Assembly: GCA_023238725.1 (NCBI GenBank)
Contig: CM041533.1
Span: 28,431,568-28,495,567, forward strand
DNA from: Scortum barcoo
Lineage: Eukaryota; Chordata; Actinopteri; Centrarchiformes; Terapontidae
Length of the DNA stretch: 64,000 nucleotides
Direction of reading: 5' to 3'
The position numbers and the translations under genes were made by a program. Numbering within the stretch: position 1 is the first letter of the stretch; every line of letters starts with the position of its first letter. Shown here in pieces: positions 11,560-24,649 of the stretch. The notes below the pieces were generated by a model, which ran no database searches, was not told the DNA's origin, and worked only from the letters and a program-made list of their open reading frames with translations.

Positions 11560-12640
11560 AGTCCTCTAAGGCTGGGCCCAGCTACCCTACATCTCTTCAT
11601 TCACTGGTATCTGCAATCTCTGCTTTGGTCATGAGCTTTGGATAGTGGCAGAAAGAATGAGGGTTGAAACATAAATCAAATGGTACATCGGAAGCCTTGC
11701 CTTCCAGCTCAGCACCCCAACAGTCCAGTACAACACCTGCACTACTGCACCAATTAGTGTGTCCAGGCTTATACTACATTTTGCCCTTACCCTGATGTCC
11801 ACCAGTGGGTTTGTAGGTTGCCACCACAACAGGCACTGATGACCTTCTGACGTCCTGGCAGCCGCCTCCACAATGGAAGCTTTCAACACTGCCCACTTGG
11901 ATTCCATGTTCTAAATTTTCCACAAGATGCATGAGAAATTGAAGACTTGAAGACCTTGCGGACAAGGGTATCTTCCAGACATTCTCAATTCACCATCACT
12001 TTTGGGTTTACCAGGTCTATCTGGTGATCAGTCAATAGCTCTGCTCCTTGCTTCATCCAAATGTACAAGGCATATGGCCACAGACCTGACAAAGTCAATC
12101 ATTGATCTTTAGCCTTAGGTACTGAGGTATTGAGGTATTGAGTACACTTATTTCCCAACCTATGCTCAAACATGGTGTTTGTTATTGACCATGACTAGCA
12201 CAAAAGTCCAACAACAAAGCACCAATCAGATTCAGATCATGCAGACCTTCCCATCAATGCCCTCCAGGTTTCTGCATCATTGTGCACGTGAGCTTTGAAG
12301 TCCTTCAACAAAACTCTAGGGTCCCTTTGCAATATCCCTTTCAGGACACCACCTAGCAACTCCAAGAAAGCCAAGTACTCTGTCAGTACATAGCACAAAC
12401 AGCAGTTACAGCCTTCTTCCCAGTGCCTTGAAGTCATGTAGAGATGACCCTCTCATTCCCCAGTGAGAACTCCAACACAAGTGTGCACAGCCAGAGAATC
12501 CTGACACCCAACAAGTGCCTCTCACTGTGGGCAAGTTGCAAAAGAAGGGGGTTCTTTTGGGCAACTCCCTTTCCAGGGGTTGGTGTGTTAAAACCTGTGC
12601 TATGCATAGAGGTGAGCCGAATTACATCAAGTTGTCTTGC
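11560..12640 (-). mobile_element. LINE endonuclease relic
   Basis: Minus-strand fragments match the apurinic-type endonuclease of a fish non-LTR element: RVLLKDFKAHVHNDAETW, then MGRSA, NTMFEHR, and further downstream ESKWAVLKASIVEAAAR. Frameshifts and stops are frequent. A short plus-strand piece near 11625-11662 resembles an RT-tail segment of the same kind of element, suggesting rearrangement. It sits in the last coding intron of jph1, opposite in orientation to the gene. Confidence 0.65.
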
Positions 12641-12774
12641 TAGGGGTTAGTACACAAAGGTCCAAGCTATCCCCACAGGGTTCCCCACAGTGTAACAAAG
12701 CCACCACATCTGCATTTGTATATTTGTAACTATATTTGTAACCCATTTATTCAGGTTTTTCATTAGATTTTCTT

Positions 12775-12775
12775 T

Positions 12776-12808
<33 letters not shown>

Positions 12809-12812
12809 GTGT
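12775..12812. repeat. (AT)n(GT)n compound microsatellite
   Basis: An AT run is followed directly by a GT run, about 80 nt upstream of the last jph1 coding exon's acceptor. Confidence 0.9.
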
Positions 12813-12890
12813 ATTTTTGTGTGTGTTATATACATACTTGTACTTTTGCAAACCCATAACACAACATAAACTTTTCTTGCGTTTTCACAG

Positions 12891-12971
12891 GGCCCTAATT
12901 CTATCATGGTGGCTCTAGTGATGCTGCTGAACATAGGTCTGGCAATCATTTTTGTCCATTTCATCACCTGA
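12891..12971 (+). CDS. jph1: junctophilin-1, terminal coding exon (membrane anchor)
   Basis: The acceptor GTTTTCACAG is followed by 26 codons and TGA. The product opens GPNSIMVALVMLLNIG and ends AIIFVHFIT: a single hydrophobic segment at the extreme C-terminus, the tail anchor that places junctophilins in the ER/SR membrane. The combination GPNSIM, VMLLNIGLAI and FVHF with a final Thr fits JPH1 better than JPH2, JPH3 or JPH4. Phase 0 matches the end of the previous exon. A CAG|GTAAG donor at 12999/13000, 29 nt after the stop, suggests the 3' UTR is spliced. Confidence 0.92.
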   Translation, partial: GPNSIMVALVMLLNIGLAIIFVHFIT

Positions 12972-15900
12972 CCAAATTCTCAGCCTTCTCTGAACTCAGG
13001 TAAGAATTTAATTTACTTACTTATAACTAACACTTGTGTCGATGTTCAGTTTATATATTACACAATGCTGTGTATAATATATACGTGTGTGTATACTCTT
13101 TTTTTTTATTTGATATATATACATCCTTTTTTCCAAAGTATGTATGTATTAATATATTAATGTTGTTTAGAGCCATAGCCAGACCACTCACACTACTGTG
13201 GATGAACATATTTCTTCTTTTAGACATTTCAATTTCTAACACACATTTTGGTTCTTTTCTTTGCAATTCTCATACTGTTTAAATTTAGGTATGCTAGGTA
13301 TGCCTGGAGCTTTGTAACTAGTTTTACAAATTATTCATTTATACCCCAGTTGTATCCCACAGAGTGAAAGCTGCATTGGCCATCTGTCTTAAGGGATAAA
13401 TGTACATCAGATGCTGGCTTTGTTACTCACCTCTGAACCTGGGTTTAATACAGGTTAGGTGCTGATAAATATGTAAGAACTTAAGTCCAAAATGGCAGAC
13501 TAGTGGGCATTTTTCATATAATACAGTATGTCTCCCCCAGAGAAACGATCTCTGCTACTCCCTTTGCTAAAGTTCACGGTAGTAAAAATATACAAAAAAG
13601 AGGGAGGTCTGAGATATATTATCAGTTTATGAATAATAATTTTTTAGGTGCCTCCATACTTAAGTTTTTTATTTGTATAATACAGTAGTCTTAAGTGCAT
13701 ACCTATCTTAATCATGGTTTGTTTTCATTTTGATCAAAGAGAGGACTGTCTGACTCCTCTGAGATACATGTATAAAATGACACGCAACCACCTCCAACAT
13801 GTAACTTTCCTCGTATTAAAAAGATTGGATTTCTGAGGAATATTAATGCATGCAGGGAATAATATTGCAAATTAGAAATAAATTATAATAATGGCTGACT
13901 CACTTCAAAGCTTCTACAGTTGCCATGGTAATCAATATCCAAATTTTACCCTTTGTTATACCATGATACTGGACTTTTTCTTGTGCACTGACACTTCTCA
14001 AAAGCTGCCGGTACTCCTTTCTGCTATCTCCATCTCAGGTTCTCTGGGTGATTCATTATGGCCTTAAATAAACTGCATTACCAAAGGGGGCACTTCATGG
14101 CGCTCACCTGTTCCCGTTCTTTTCTCTGTTGGCAGCTAGTATACAGTGGTTCTACATTTGTGTGACATGAAGAGATTTAAGAATTTCCTTGACAATGATT
14201 GCATGATGTAAATTGTTGTGCAATGACAATATAAATTCTTGAATCTTGAATTAAGAGTAGAGAGAAGAGAAAGTATCCAGGGATTACATCAGGAATCAGC
14301 ATAGTGCACACCACTGAAGCTTTGAATATTCATGGGTAATTCTTACTGAAATTTTGATTTTAAGTGAAAAAGAATTTAAACTTAAAGCTGATCCAGTTAC
14401 TCAGAGTTAATAATAAAAGTTTAATTTCTAATAACATTCACTTTACATGCTTATACATACATGCATATAATATATACACAAACACACACACTCACACACA
14501 CACATATACAGACATATATTTTTACTTAAATAAAAATGAAATAAAAAAAATATATAAAATCATGCTTATAATGATAAAATATACAACCAAACATTTTGAC
14601 ATTGAAAAAATGTTGAAACAACTTTAAACCATGATGTTGCCATGGGGTTGAAATATATAGCCAAAATTCACCAACATCAGGTCGCAATATCAACATCTTT
14701 TCCCTGTCAGTCTTGGATGTCTCCACAACATCAGGCCACAATGTAGCTATCCTGTTTTTATAACATGTTTGTTTTGAACAACAGTCTTGCAAGAAGGTCA
14801 CCAATGCTTATGTTGAAATCAGGGCAAAGCACAGCTACTCAGTATTCAAGAACTCCTGTACACAAAATCTTTAGATCTTTAGAACTTTTTAAGGTACAAT
14901 AATTAGTTTTATTATAGTAATTATTACATATTAATACATGTACTAGTAGTAATTCACATGATAATGTATGAAATAATTAAAAAGACCTCTCATAGAAAGT
15001 CCAACAGTTTGCTCCCCTGGTGTGCTAAAGTACTTCATCTTGAATTCTGCATTATTCCTGCAGGCAAGAACACATCGCACAAACTAAAATGCCATGATTT
15101 ATAACTAGAAAGTTATATATAAATGCATAAAATAGTCCAATGTTCAACATTAATAAATAACTTGATGAATGTGTAAAGGAGCCTTTGTGATGTTTGTGAT
15201 TCACCTTTGAGAAGTATGATTGATTCAAATTATGCAAGACATGCACAGTTGTAATAATTCTTATGCAGTTACGCAGTTGCAATAATTCTTCGTAACTTTA
15301 TATTGCTTATTATGCAAATATAATAACGTTTAACTTGCACTGTAATGTTATAAATTTATACATAACATTTACAAATTTTCTAAATCTGGTTGGTTTGTGG
15401 TTTTTGCAACTTGCATGTAATTTCAGCACGTTTCACACAAGCTTTCATCAACAAAAGGTCTATGAAATGTTTGCAGGGTTAGCTTGTTCTATTAAACAGA
15501 AGAAGCTTTCCTCTGGAGGATCGCTAAAGCAGATCTATTTCAGCTGATAATTTTCACACTCATCATTGCAATCAATATGTAAAATTTGTTTTACTTTCCT
15601 GCCTTAGCCTGTCTGAGAGGCTAACCACTGGTACACATCTTTACACTGACCTAGCACCAGTGATTTGCTGTATTCATGGAAATTGCAATACAGTGTTAAC
15701 CTAAAAATGAAAAACCTAAAAATTAATTTACCTAAGAAATTTTCTCTTCTGGATTGCAATTGCATTCACTGAACCTGTACCTGATATACTGTCAGTTTTC
15801 AGTTCAATTGTTTAACCATGAACTAAACCCTTGCACCCTGGTCACTGTTGTAATGCCAATGTATGCTATGTCTTTCATTCTCTAGTGGCACATACGTACT

Positions 15901-16793
15901 TTCCAATAATAGTGGCACATTGATTTTTACAACAGAGGTTTCAAGGATAGTTTTCTCTCTGTATAACAACTGAAACGACAACTGTCTCAAGTAGATTAAT
16001 ACACTATAGTTAGCTGGATCTTGAAGCTACATCAGTTGGTTGATTTTTTTTTTTTTTTCTAGCCAACTGTTTGTTTCCAGCTTACTCTTACTTTTAAAAC
16101 AAGAGGCCTGTAAAAAGGATGGCTATATTGATTATACCAGTTCATGATACATAAGAGCCAGTTAGAGATGGAAATAATTCAAGATAGTTAGTGTATTATA
16201 AGTATGATAAGAACAACATTTTAAGATTACCTTTTGGCTGATTAGCTCACATACTTTGTTTGTATTTTCAAACACTATGTTTCACTTTTAATTTTTACAT
16301 CTTTGATTTTTGTTTAAGTTTTGTTCCCAGGGATTGCAGGACTTCAAATTCAGAGCTGGACAGAGCCGCTAATGCTACCATAAATTCTAATAGTGTCCAA
16401 TAGCACCATGTTTTCAGCTTACTTTAGAGCACATTAACATACTAATTAATTTGCTTACTCCATTCCTTACACTTTGGATCTTGTATATTTGGTTTTTGGA
16501 AAGGATGGAAAAAGACCCCGCCCACAAAACATTTTAAATACAGTGTATTGTTTTTACTGTAGCTCCATATACATCACTTTGGCATGCAGAGAAATCCAAA
16601 GCTTGACATACCTAGTTCCCATAGCTAAGCCATGGTGCATTTAAACTTCAAAGAAAGGCCTGGTTCTCTGTGCAAGTGAGACAAAAATGGTCCATGGACC
16701 CTATGAGAATTTGCATATGTAAAACAATAACTGTAGATTTTTTTTTTCATTTTCACTATTATTTTTGAGTTCTTACATCTGCCACCACTTACC
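12972..16793. other. jph1 3' UTR and gene-poor flank
   Basis: AT-rich sequence after the jph1 stop, with many short AT and CA/TG runs. No further coding exon was recognised. The end of the jph1 transcript could not be set because several AATAAA-like motifs occur. Confidence 0.5.
14477..14505. repeat. (CA)n imperfect microsatellite
   Basis: A CA-rich run with single interruptions, followed by TA-rich sequence. Confidence 0.8.
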
Positions 16794-17383
16794 TACACTA
16801 CAGGCCAAAGGTTTGGAAGCAAGATCAATTCAATATCAATACCAATTTCATTGGTATACTTTGCAACAAAATAAACATGATTATTACATAAAGAGTAACT
16901 TATCAGAAGACATTTTTACTATAATTATTGAGGTATTTGAGTTTTTCTTGCTTAGACTTTGCTTGTCTTGTTTTCTCTTGTTTCTTTACTCAGTTGCTTC
17001 TTTCTAGCCATTTCTGCGGTAGTTTGTCTGCGGTTGTTTGAGATTTGAACGCAATTGTGATTTATTGGGATTTTTGTATGCAGACTCTCAAAAGCCAAAG
17101 AGTTAAAGTGAATAATGCAAACTGTGTTTTGTGTACTTTTGCACTGAAGATGTGAGACTCTTGCAAATCTTCTTCGACCCTAAAACTAAGCCCTTCTTTT
17201 CTTTTGTTGACATTTATTCAGCAATAGTCTGGTAACATCAATGGTGTTATGATGGAAAATAGTGCATATCAATGAAAGCAAAGTCTGATCATGCAGTAAA
17301 TACATTCCAAAATATATATAACTCATGCTGGTGTTTAAGAAAGGCATTGTGAACAGAAACTTGAACTTTTGGCCTGTAGTGTA
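16794..17383 (-). mobile_element. internally deleted Tc1-like element
   Basis: The ends read TACACTACAGGCCAAAGGTT and, on the other strand, TACACTACAGGCCAAAAGTT, a Tc1 terminal repeat family. Total length is about 590 nt. On the minus strand, from 17011, it retains the start of a transposase (MARKKQLSKETREN), which then runs into stops. The catalytic core is gone, so this is a non-autonomous deletion derivative. Confidence 0.85.
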
Positions 17384-19854
17384 TATCCACCTATGCACAT
17401 GGAAAATGTAGATAAGAAGTATTTATTTATTTTAAAATCCAGGTTTTGCATTGAAAGAATTATGTTTCTGTCATTCTGTCCCTAATCCCCAACTTTTCTG
17501 ACCCTGCAGTGGACTCCAAAGTAGTCTTCCAGTTCAGTAATTCTCCATCGGCCTTTTTTTTTTTTTTTTTTTTACAATGGCGCCAGTCAGAACAAACTCC
17601 AGACACAAGCAAAATGGAGGACCGAAAATAGACGAGTGAAAGAGAAGGAGGAGGAGAAGAAGTGGAAGAAAAAGCACATGGAGGAAAGAGAGGTGGGAAA
17701 AGCACAGACGGAGAAAGATGAAACCTACAGCCCCTCTCCTTAACCCTGATTGGACTGGAGATGATTTGTGACTCCACTTCGAGTTCAGTGAAAGCTGAAG
17801 CAAGCAGTCGCTGTTTGGAAATGGGGCCCCATGAGGGTTAGATAAAATGGGAGGCCTGGAGAGTACAATAAATGTGAATGTGTGTGAGGCCTGGCATCTT
17901 TACTACTTATAAATGCCTGTGTGTGCTTTTCTCTCTGTAGCTCCATTTCCATCCAACTATCTAGCAAATTTGGAAGATTTGAAATGCGGCAATAAAAAGC
18001 TTGTGGTCATCCAACTCCAGAGAATTTGTTTGCTAAATTGGAGAGAGCACCTTTATAGTGATGATTTGTATTGGAAAAGTAATTAGATTTTTGCTCTTAA
18101 GTTCAATAATGTTGATCATATGCCATGCTTTCACAAAACTTAATAATTCACCCTTTGATTTGCAGAATTCAGTGTATGAATTTTGCCAACTAACACACAG
18201 TCTTCAGATTTACCACAGCATTTTATGCCGTTTGCTCATGGCAGGTATGCTTTATATGTTCTGCAAAATATTGGTGATGATAACACCATTATCCCTAAAC
18301 TTACAGTGTAGGTAGCCAACATTTATAAAAACTATTTATGAAAAGAAAATATTTTTCTCCTTCCCCCTAAAATGTCCAGTTGTTAGTGTCTTGTACTCCA
18401 TAGTCTTATTATCTTCCACTGGGCCTAATTTCCAGACGTAGAAACATACTTAGTACCTCATTAATACAACAAAATTATGTGGTCAAGTGTAACCCGTGCT
18501 TTCATTTAATTTCAACTACAATAAGTTTGTGAAATTACAATTTAGAAAGACAATATTTAGAAAACATCTGCAGGTTGTGGTAATCAGATGTTATATAAAA
18601 CATTTATGAAAGCCAATTTTGAGCTATATTGCACTTTTGCACTGTTCACCAGATAAATCACACCAAGCCTTTAAGTCACTCACTGCCTTTCCTGCTTCCA
18701 TCTGCTGTATAATGTAGTGATAAAGAAACTATTTTCTACTTAAGTGGCCGTGAAGACATTTTTTGCAATAGTGGAGAACCTTTTGTTAAATTTTGTGGCT
18801 TCCCCTAAAATTTTCACTTACATAAGAAGTCCAAACAAACCTATTTTGATGGAAACTAAGTTTGTCTATATCACAGTGTATTTTACACATATGTGGTTGC
18901 TTCTGCTGTTTGTGTGTGTCTGTCAGTGGGTGGTTTGACTGGATATGTTCGGAGATGCACTTTGAGGTGATGGAAGCCAACAGCTGCCTTACCATTTTAC
19001 AAAGTGACGTGGTGATGGGTGAGAAGGGCCCATGCTGGAATGTGAAGCACGTTGCTGATTCTCCCTTTGCCATGTCCTGGGAGAGTGGCCCTATTTATAT
19101 CAGTCTATCTATTGATCTGTTCATATCTGTTTTTATCTGTTTCCATGGGTCTTAGCGCCTGTCGTTTTATATACTATATCAGGTGCACATTTGACAATCT
19201 GTGTTATTGCAAATGAAAGGATGAAGTAACATTTGGAAAACATAACCAAAATCTCATAGTTAAAAGGTTCATTGCAAATCCAACTGAATTACACCAGCAT
19301 TATTCCATAGTGCATTTCTTATTTGCAGTGTGTTGTGAGAGCAGTCGTCAGAGTCATCTTGGAACTAAATTTCTTTCAGTGATTGAATGAAAATTACTTT
19401 TTGACATTATCATTGCTTTGTATCTTGCTTCACTGATACATAGTCTGATATGTAGTCCTGAACCATGAATTTATGTTGATATATTTTCATGTATGTTCCC
19501 ACACCACACAGTATTGTGTGGGTATCATCAGATAATCCAAAAATAATTTGTAATTGCAAAATAAAAAAAATGTGTAATTTGTATCAATACCAAAAATGGA
19601 AGTTATAACCAAAATCAAAAAGTGATCAAATTTTGGGATTTTTTTCGCACATTCCTTTTTTAATTTTGGATTTGGGACAGACAACTGGCTGTACATAAAG
19701 ATTGACAACATGTCTCCTCTTCCTCCTACTGCACAGAAATTAACTCCCAGATACGGGAGTGTCATCTTGCGCTGGAGCCAGAATCTGTGCAGTAGTGATT
19801 GAGGAAGGAAGCAAGGTATTGAGGTCCAGGCCATACACCCGCCTGACTTGATTG
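17384..19854. other. intergenic, no gene seen
   Basis: No exon or mobile protein motif was recognised. It contains a homopolymeric T run near 17555-17573 and a purine-rich block at 17630-17710, which explain the long lysine- or serine-rich frames here. Confidence 0.6.
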
Positions 19855-19860
19855 GTAATC

Positions 19861-20595
19861 CAGTCCTTCCAGAAAAATGCAGAGGTTTTTTTGTGATTGT
19901 TGCGGGCAAAAATCCATTGATTATGCGCACGCACGTTTTCTTAAAAAATGCGATGGAATATGTGGGAATTTGCAAAAATTGCGGGAACTTGCAAAAACTG
20001 CGGTTTGATGAATAAGAAAAAAAGTGATTCCCACAACACTCTGTAAAGAGTCATTTCTAATGACTTCCTATGATAAGCAAGCATACTACATCACAGAAAG
20101 TGCTGGAATAATTAAGTTCTCTTCTTGTTTTATTTCAGACCTTAATAAACATTTGGCTCAAACTTAGAAAAAGTTCATGAGTCAAACAAGTTCCGTAGCT
20201 TTACAAAAATAAGTATTTATTACTATTAATTTTGTTGGCAAATGAGACTGATTTGCCGGACTTCATCATGTCTTCTTCGCGGGGTTTGCAGCTTTCCGAT
20301 GATGTCACTTCATAATGTTCCCAAGGCAACAGGAGGAAAATGGCTACTCTTGTGTGAAGTAAATGCAACATTTTTCAACTTTCTGTGAAGATATATGTGA
20401 CTTTTTTGCAACGAAAATGCAGGGATTATGAAATCATGCAAGCCCCGCATATTTCAAGCATGCATTTTGTTACGCGGAAATCGGCGAAAGTGCGGCGTCT
20501 TTGAAAAAATGCGGCCTCCGCATAAATGTGCGGACTATTGGCTGATTATGCATTGAATTATGCGATCGCATAATCGCGTTTTTCTAGAGGAACTG
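19861..20595. mobile_element. non-autonomous TIR element with 6-bp duplication
   Basis: Both ends carry an imperfect terminal repeat beginning CAGT: left CAGTCCTTCCAGAAAAATGC; right, reverse-complemented, CAGTTCCTCTAGAAAAACGC. GTAATC is directly repeated outside each end (19855-19860 and 20596-20601). The 735-nt interior is rich in TGCG, GCGG and GCGAT words and has a near-palindromic ATTATGCGATCGCATAAT just inside the right end. No transposase frame is present. CAG ends with a short duplication suggest a hAT-like MITE, but the superfamily is unproven. Confidence 0.75.
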
Positions 20596-20639
20596 GTAAT
20601 CAGTAATTAGGCACTATTTCGTAACAATCATCAGCTAAA

Positions 20640-21000
20640 ATTAGCCACATTTCCTCTTGACGTTCCCACTACATTCAAAAAGACATCTAGAGGTGCCTGT
20701 GTGACTATTTCACTTTGATTGACAGCTGTCATTGATTCACCCCCTTTATAGCATCAAATAACTAACTAAAATTAAATGTATCAGGAAAATGAACACTTTA
20801 ACTAACATTAGTGTGATAAGAGTTATATTAGATGTGTGACACATCTTTTTTTTCTTTTTCTTTTTTTTTTTTTTATCCATGTCCTATGTGCTAAAATTGA
20901 GGGGCAGGGCTTGTACTGCAGGGGGCGATTGAGATGTTTTGGCTTCACTTTGGAGAACTGTTATGTTGTCCATCTTAATATACAGTCAATGGGACAAACA
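20640..21000 (+). repeat. dispersed teleost repeat, unclassified
   Basis: The block ending GGCTTCACTTTGGAGAACTG, followed by a TTGTCCATCTTAATATACAGTC phrase, resembles a very common fish repeat I recall. It has no coding potential. Limits are approximate; assignment is from memory of the motif only. Confidence 0.4.
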
Positions 21001-21161
21001 GGACAACAGTGGACACACAGGAAGGGAAATGTAAAAGAAATTACTAATAAAACCCAGTTTATGGGTTTGTATGTAATGTAATTATAACTGGAAATTGCTT
21101 GTGTGCTTTAACTACAGCAAATTATCGATCACTTGTTCACAATAATTTTTATATTTTATAT

Positions 21162-21165
<4 letters not shown>

Positions 21166-21205
<40 letters not shown>

Positions 21206-21206
21206 T
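21166..21206. repeat. (AT)n microsatellite
   Basis: About 20 AT units. Confidence 0.9.
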
Positions 21207-21209
21207 TTT

Positions 21210-22253
21210 ATAGTCTATAGCATGACACACTTCACTTCCTGTCTGTCCACAGTTCTTTGTTTATCTCAAACAAGAAATGAAAAAAGGAATATGCGATGCA
21301 AAGATTAGACCTTTTTGTGATTTAGTTTGACTAATTTCACATTCACATTCACATTCACAATGGAAACAAATAAGTGGAAAAATATAACAAATAATATATT
21401 ATTTGTTTTTGTCTTTGAAATAAATAATAGACTTAAAGGTTTCTTTATTTTGGAATTACTAATGAATTGTGGGTTGTCTGTTGATACCTTGTTGATGCCA
21501 GTGTGTATATAGATTTATTTTAATTGAGAGATGAAATTCAGCCCAATATATTACACTTAAATACACTCCTTGATTTTGGCAGGTGCCTATATGTCATTTC
21601 CCTCCTAGGTGGGAAACTCAGCTTTGTAAAATTTCAAGATCCAATTGCTGGTTATTGTTTAAATGTAGTGTCGTAACAAGTATTCTGATGACTGATTAAG
21701 TAGAATACACTAGATACTTCTTTTTTTTTTTAAAGCAAGAGTGCTGTGTCTTCTCAGAGTTCTAAACATAGCATTTTTATTAGCATATAACATTGCTATT
21801 CTCCTGTTCAACTAGCATAACATTAACGCCGCAGGACGCAGTTTATTTCATGGAAAGCACCTTTCTGTCTTATATGCTGATACTTTGTAATATGTACCAA
21901 AAGATAGCAGTGTTGCTGTTAGCCCAACAGTGTAGCTTCTTTACAGGAAAATCATTTCAAAACTCTACTCTCTATCTCTTCTATTTGCTCTTCCCCCATC
22001 AATATCAGTATGAGTGCAAGAGTGACAGTTATTTGTGGTAATTGGTGGATTGCCATATTTTCATGTTACAAATTTTAATCTATTTAAAAAGTAGGCTTAT
22101 TACTTAAATTACTCAATACTGTTAACTCAAAATCTCAAACCTGTGGCAAATATCAATAGTGAGCTAGGAGGAAATATTTGGAAGTAAGGCTGAACATTCA
22201 TTTAAATAACAAACAAACAACAACAACTGTGTGTGTGAGTTTTCAAACAAGAT
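21210..22253. other. intergenic, no gene seen
   Basis: AT-rich sequence with a fourfold CACATT-type run near 21338-21360. No exon, RNA gene or transposase motif recognised. Confidence 0.5.
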
Positions 22254-22256
22254 CTG

Positions 22257-23414
22257 GGGCCTCATTTATAAATGTTGCATGTATGCACAAAAGAAGGCGT
22301 ACATTCGCCAATTTCTACTGAAACTTTGGGATTTATAAAAAACAAACTTGGTGGAGAATGTGCGGTGCGCATACGTACATAATGTGGAGAAATGAGGAAC
22401 TGCGACTCCGTCGGCAGAAGGATGAAACACATCACATAAAACACGAAACACATCACACACAACGATGTGAAACTGATCCTGTTATGTAGAGGAAATTTAA
22501 ATATTACCTGTTCACGTATCGTATATGAAGAGTTCATTTATTAAACGATAATAAGACATTTTTACTATGAATAAACCATCACCAAAAACACGATTCAGGA
22601 TACTAAATACAAACACCGATATCTGCAAAACACCCCTTATTTTCTCTCACTGGGACAGATCACGTTCACACTGATGTTGTTTTCGATGCTTCAGCTCGGG
22701 CAGATCAAAGAGTGTAGTTTCATATATTGTTATCATACAGGACTATTGTGCTCCATAATGTGACTTTCCCCTGACGCTGGTGGTTGCGTCGGGGTCTGAG
22801 CCGACTCCTGTCCTGTCCCATCTGAGCCATATGCTCAGATAGTGGGTTGTTTTTTGGTTGTTTGTTTATTTTTTAAATAAGTGTAAAAAACTTTAATGCA
22901 TTTGATTCCCTCGTTTTAAACAAGGGCTTACAAATCACATAAGCTACCTGTGTCATCTGTGGGTCTTGCACTTCTGACCCCCGTTCAGACTTTTCCTTTA
23001 TTTCAGCCAATCTTCAGAGGCAGCAGCATGAACTCTGAGGCCTTTTTGGCATTTAAAATGTCACTTTGTGTCCATCAGCAAAGTTATTTTTCCAGTGTTA
23101 AATTTCCCATATAATATCTTCTATTTCATACTACGTGAATTTTCTTATTTTATTTTATTCTGTCAGTGTCGCCTATGGTCATCATCACTTCTCAGGTAAA
23201 ATGAATATTAATTAGGGGCTTTTCATTTACTATTTATAGGCAAGTTATGGAGCATGACATGACTCCCGCAAAAGGTGCGCCACATTTAGAGTTGGTTGTG
23301 ATTTATAAAGGGAAACCGGCGTAGGACGTGCGTGTGCACAGTTGTTATAAATCAGAATAATTTTGTGCGTACATCTTTTGATGTGAATCCTACGCAATTT
23401 TATAAATGAGGCCC
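22257..23414. mobile_element. 1.16-kb TIR element with CTG duplication
   Basis: The left end GGGCCTCATTTATAAATG is an almost exact inverse of the right end ATAAATGAGGCCC, and CTG lies directly outside both (22254-22256 and 23415-23417). Subterminal inverted phrases recur inside (GGCGTACATTCGCC-like near the left end; CGGCGTAGGACG and GTGCGTACATC near the right). A 3-bp duplication fits PIF/Harbinger-type elements, but no HARBI1-like or Myb-like frame was found, so this looks non-autonomous or eroded. Confidence 0.75.
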
Positions 23415-23417
23415 CTG

Positions 23418-24313
23418 AACACTGTCTTCAGTGAGTAAAGTCAGTGACTGCTGTCAAGGCATTTCAGTGAATGTGCAGTGTACTAGTGATAGTTACCCTT
23501 GGCAAAAAGAGGCAAGCAGTGGAAAATGAACAAAATAGAAATTACAACTGAATATTACAAAATTATTGTTTAATGCCTGGAATGTAAGGTGTGAGGATCT
23601 GAGGGTTTGGCCAACTAAAAACACTTTAGTTGGCCTTCACATCTGTAACATGTCACATGCGTAACTCTTGTTTGAAGTTGTAATGTGAGATTAAAGTTAT
23701 GTGACTGTCACTAGGTTTGCAGTTATACACGAGCAAAGGTAGGTATAGATATAGATTCCTATTTTGATTCAGACTGAGACAAATGTAAATGCTGGGCTGA
23801 AATAAGTCATATTTCAAAATATGTGCAGGGTTGTGTTAAAGCTAAACAAGCTCTTTAAATACTGTGATATCGGGTCTTACAACGCTACCTAGTAAAGGAA
23901 TATTCAAAGGTACAGGCTTCAAGAGGAATGCTGAATCACACTGTACAGTGAAAAACACTGAAAAACATACATGCATGCAAAAACACGATTCTTGTACAAT
24001 TTAGTATTTGCTGATATTCTTTTTTGTTCGACATCTTATTTTGGAATATGCAACACATCAAGGTACAACTATTTAACTGCAGTGACAGTTTCATCCTACA
24101 AAAAGTATTATTTGTTGGAATTTTTTTCCATCTTCTGTTCAGGGCTGATGTGTGCATCTGTTTTTTTTCTGACAGGGCAGACATTATCTTTTCATTTTAA
24201 GGCCTACTGGGTTATGACTTTCTAGCCATTCTGGCAAAGGTGGAGCTGTTAAAAATGGTTAAAGTTTTGTTGAACCATTTTAGTATATATATTTATATTT
24301 TACTTTCAAAGAA
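23418..24313. other. intergenic, no gene seen
   Basis: No exon or mobile-element protein motif recognised. Confidence 0.5.
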
Positions 24314-24643
24314 CCAGTGTGTAGGATTTAGTAACATCTAGTGGTGAGGCTGCAGATTGTAACCAACTTAACATCCCTCTCCCATCCCTACCTTTCCAGG
24401 CATGTAGGAGAACTACTAAATGCCTACAGGTCTGCTAAAAAAGAAAAAGCAAATTGCCCTCACTATACCCATTGTTTGGTTTCTGGGCTACTGTAGCAAC
24501 ATGGTGGACTCTGTAGAAGAGGAATCACTGACTATGTAAATATGAGGATATGACTCATTCTAAGCTAATAAAGATACAACAACTCCTCGTCTCATGTGAT
24601 TATACAAAGAAAACATAATTATTCTGTCTATTCTACACACTGG
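24314..24643 (+). mobile_element. short MITE-like teleost repeat
   Basis: It starts CCAGTGTGTAGGATTTAGT and ends with the inverse TCTACACACTGG. The interior phrases (CATCTAGTGGTGAGGCTGCA, CTGGGCTACTGTAGCAACAT) match a common fish interspersed repeat I recall. It is about 330 nt, non-coding, with a 12-13 nt terminal inverted repeat. Confidence 0.65.
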
Positions 24644-24649
24644 TCCATT

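Noticed and set aside
17460..17803. A basic protein with poly-lysine on the minus strand
   Set aside because: The lysines are encoded by a homopolymer run and purine-rich low-complexity DNA; no conserved motif.
19487..19975. A 162-residue minus-strand frame
   Set aside because: It crosses the end of the GTAATC-flanked TIR element, has no known motif and no splice or start context.
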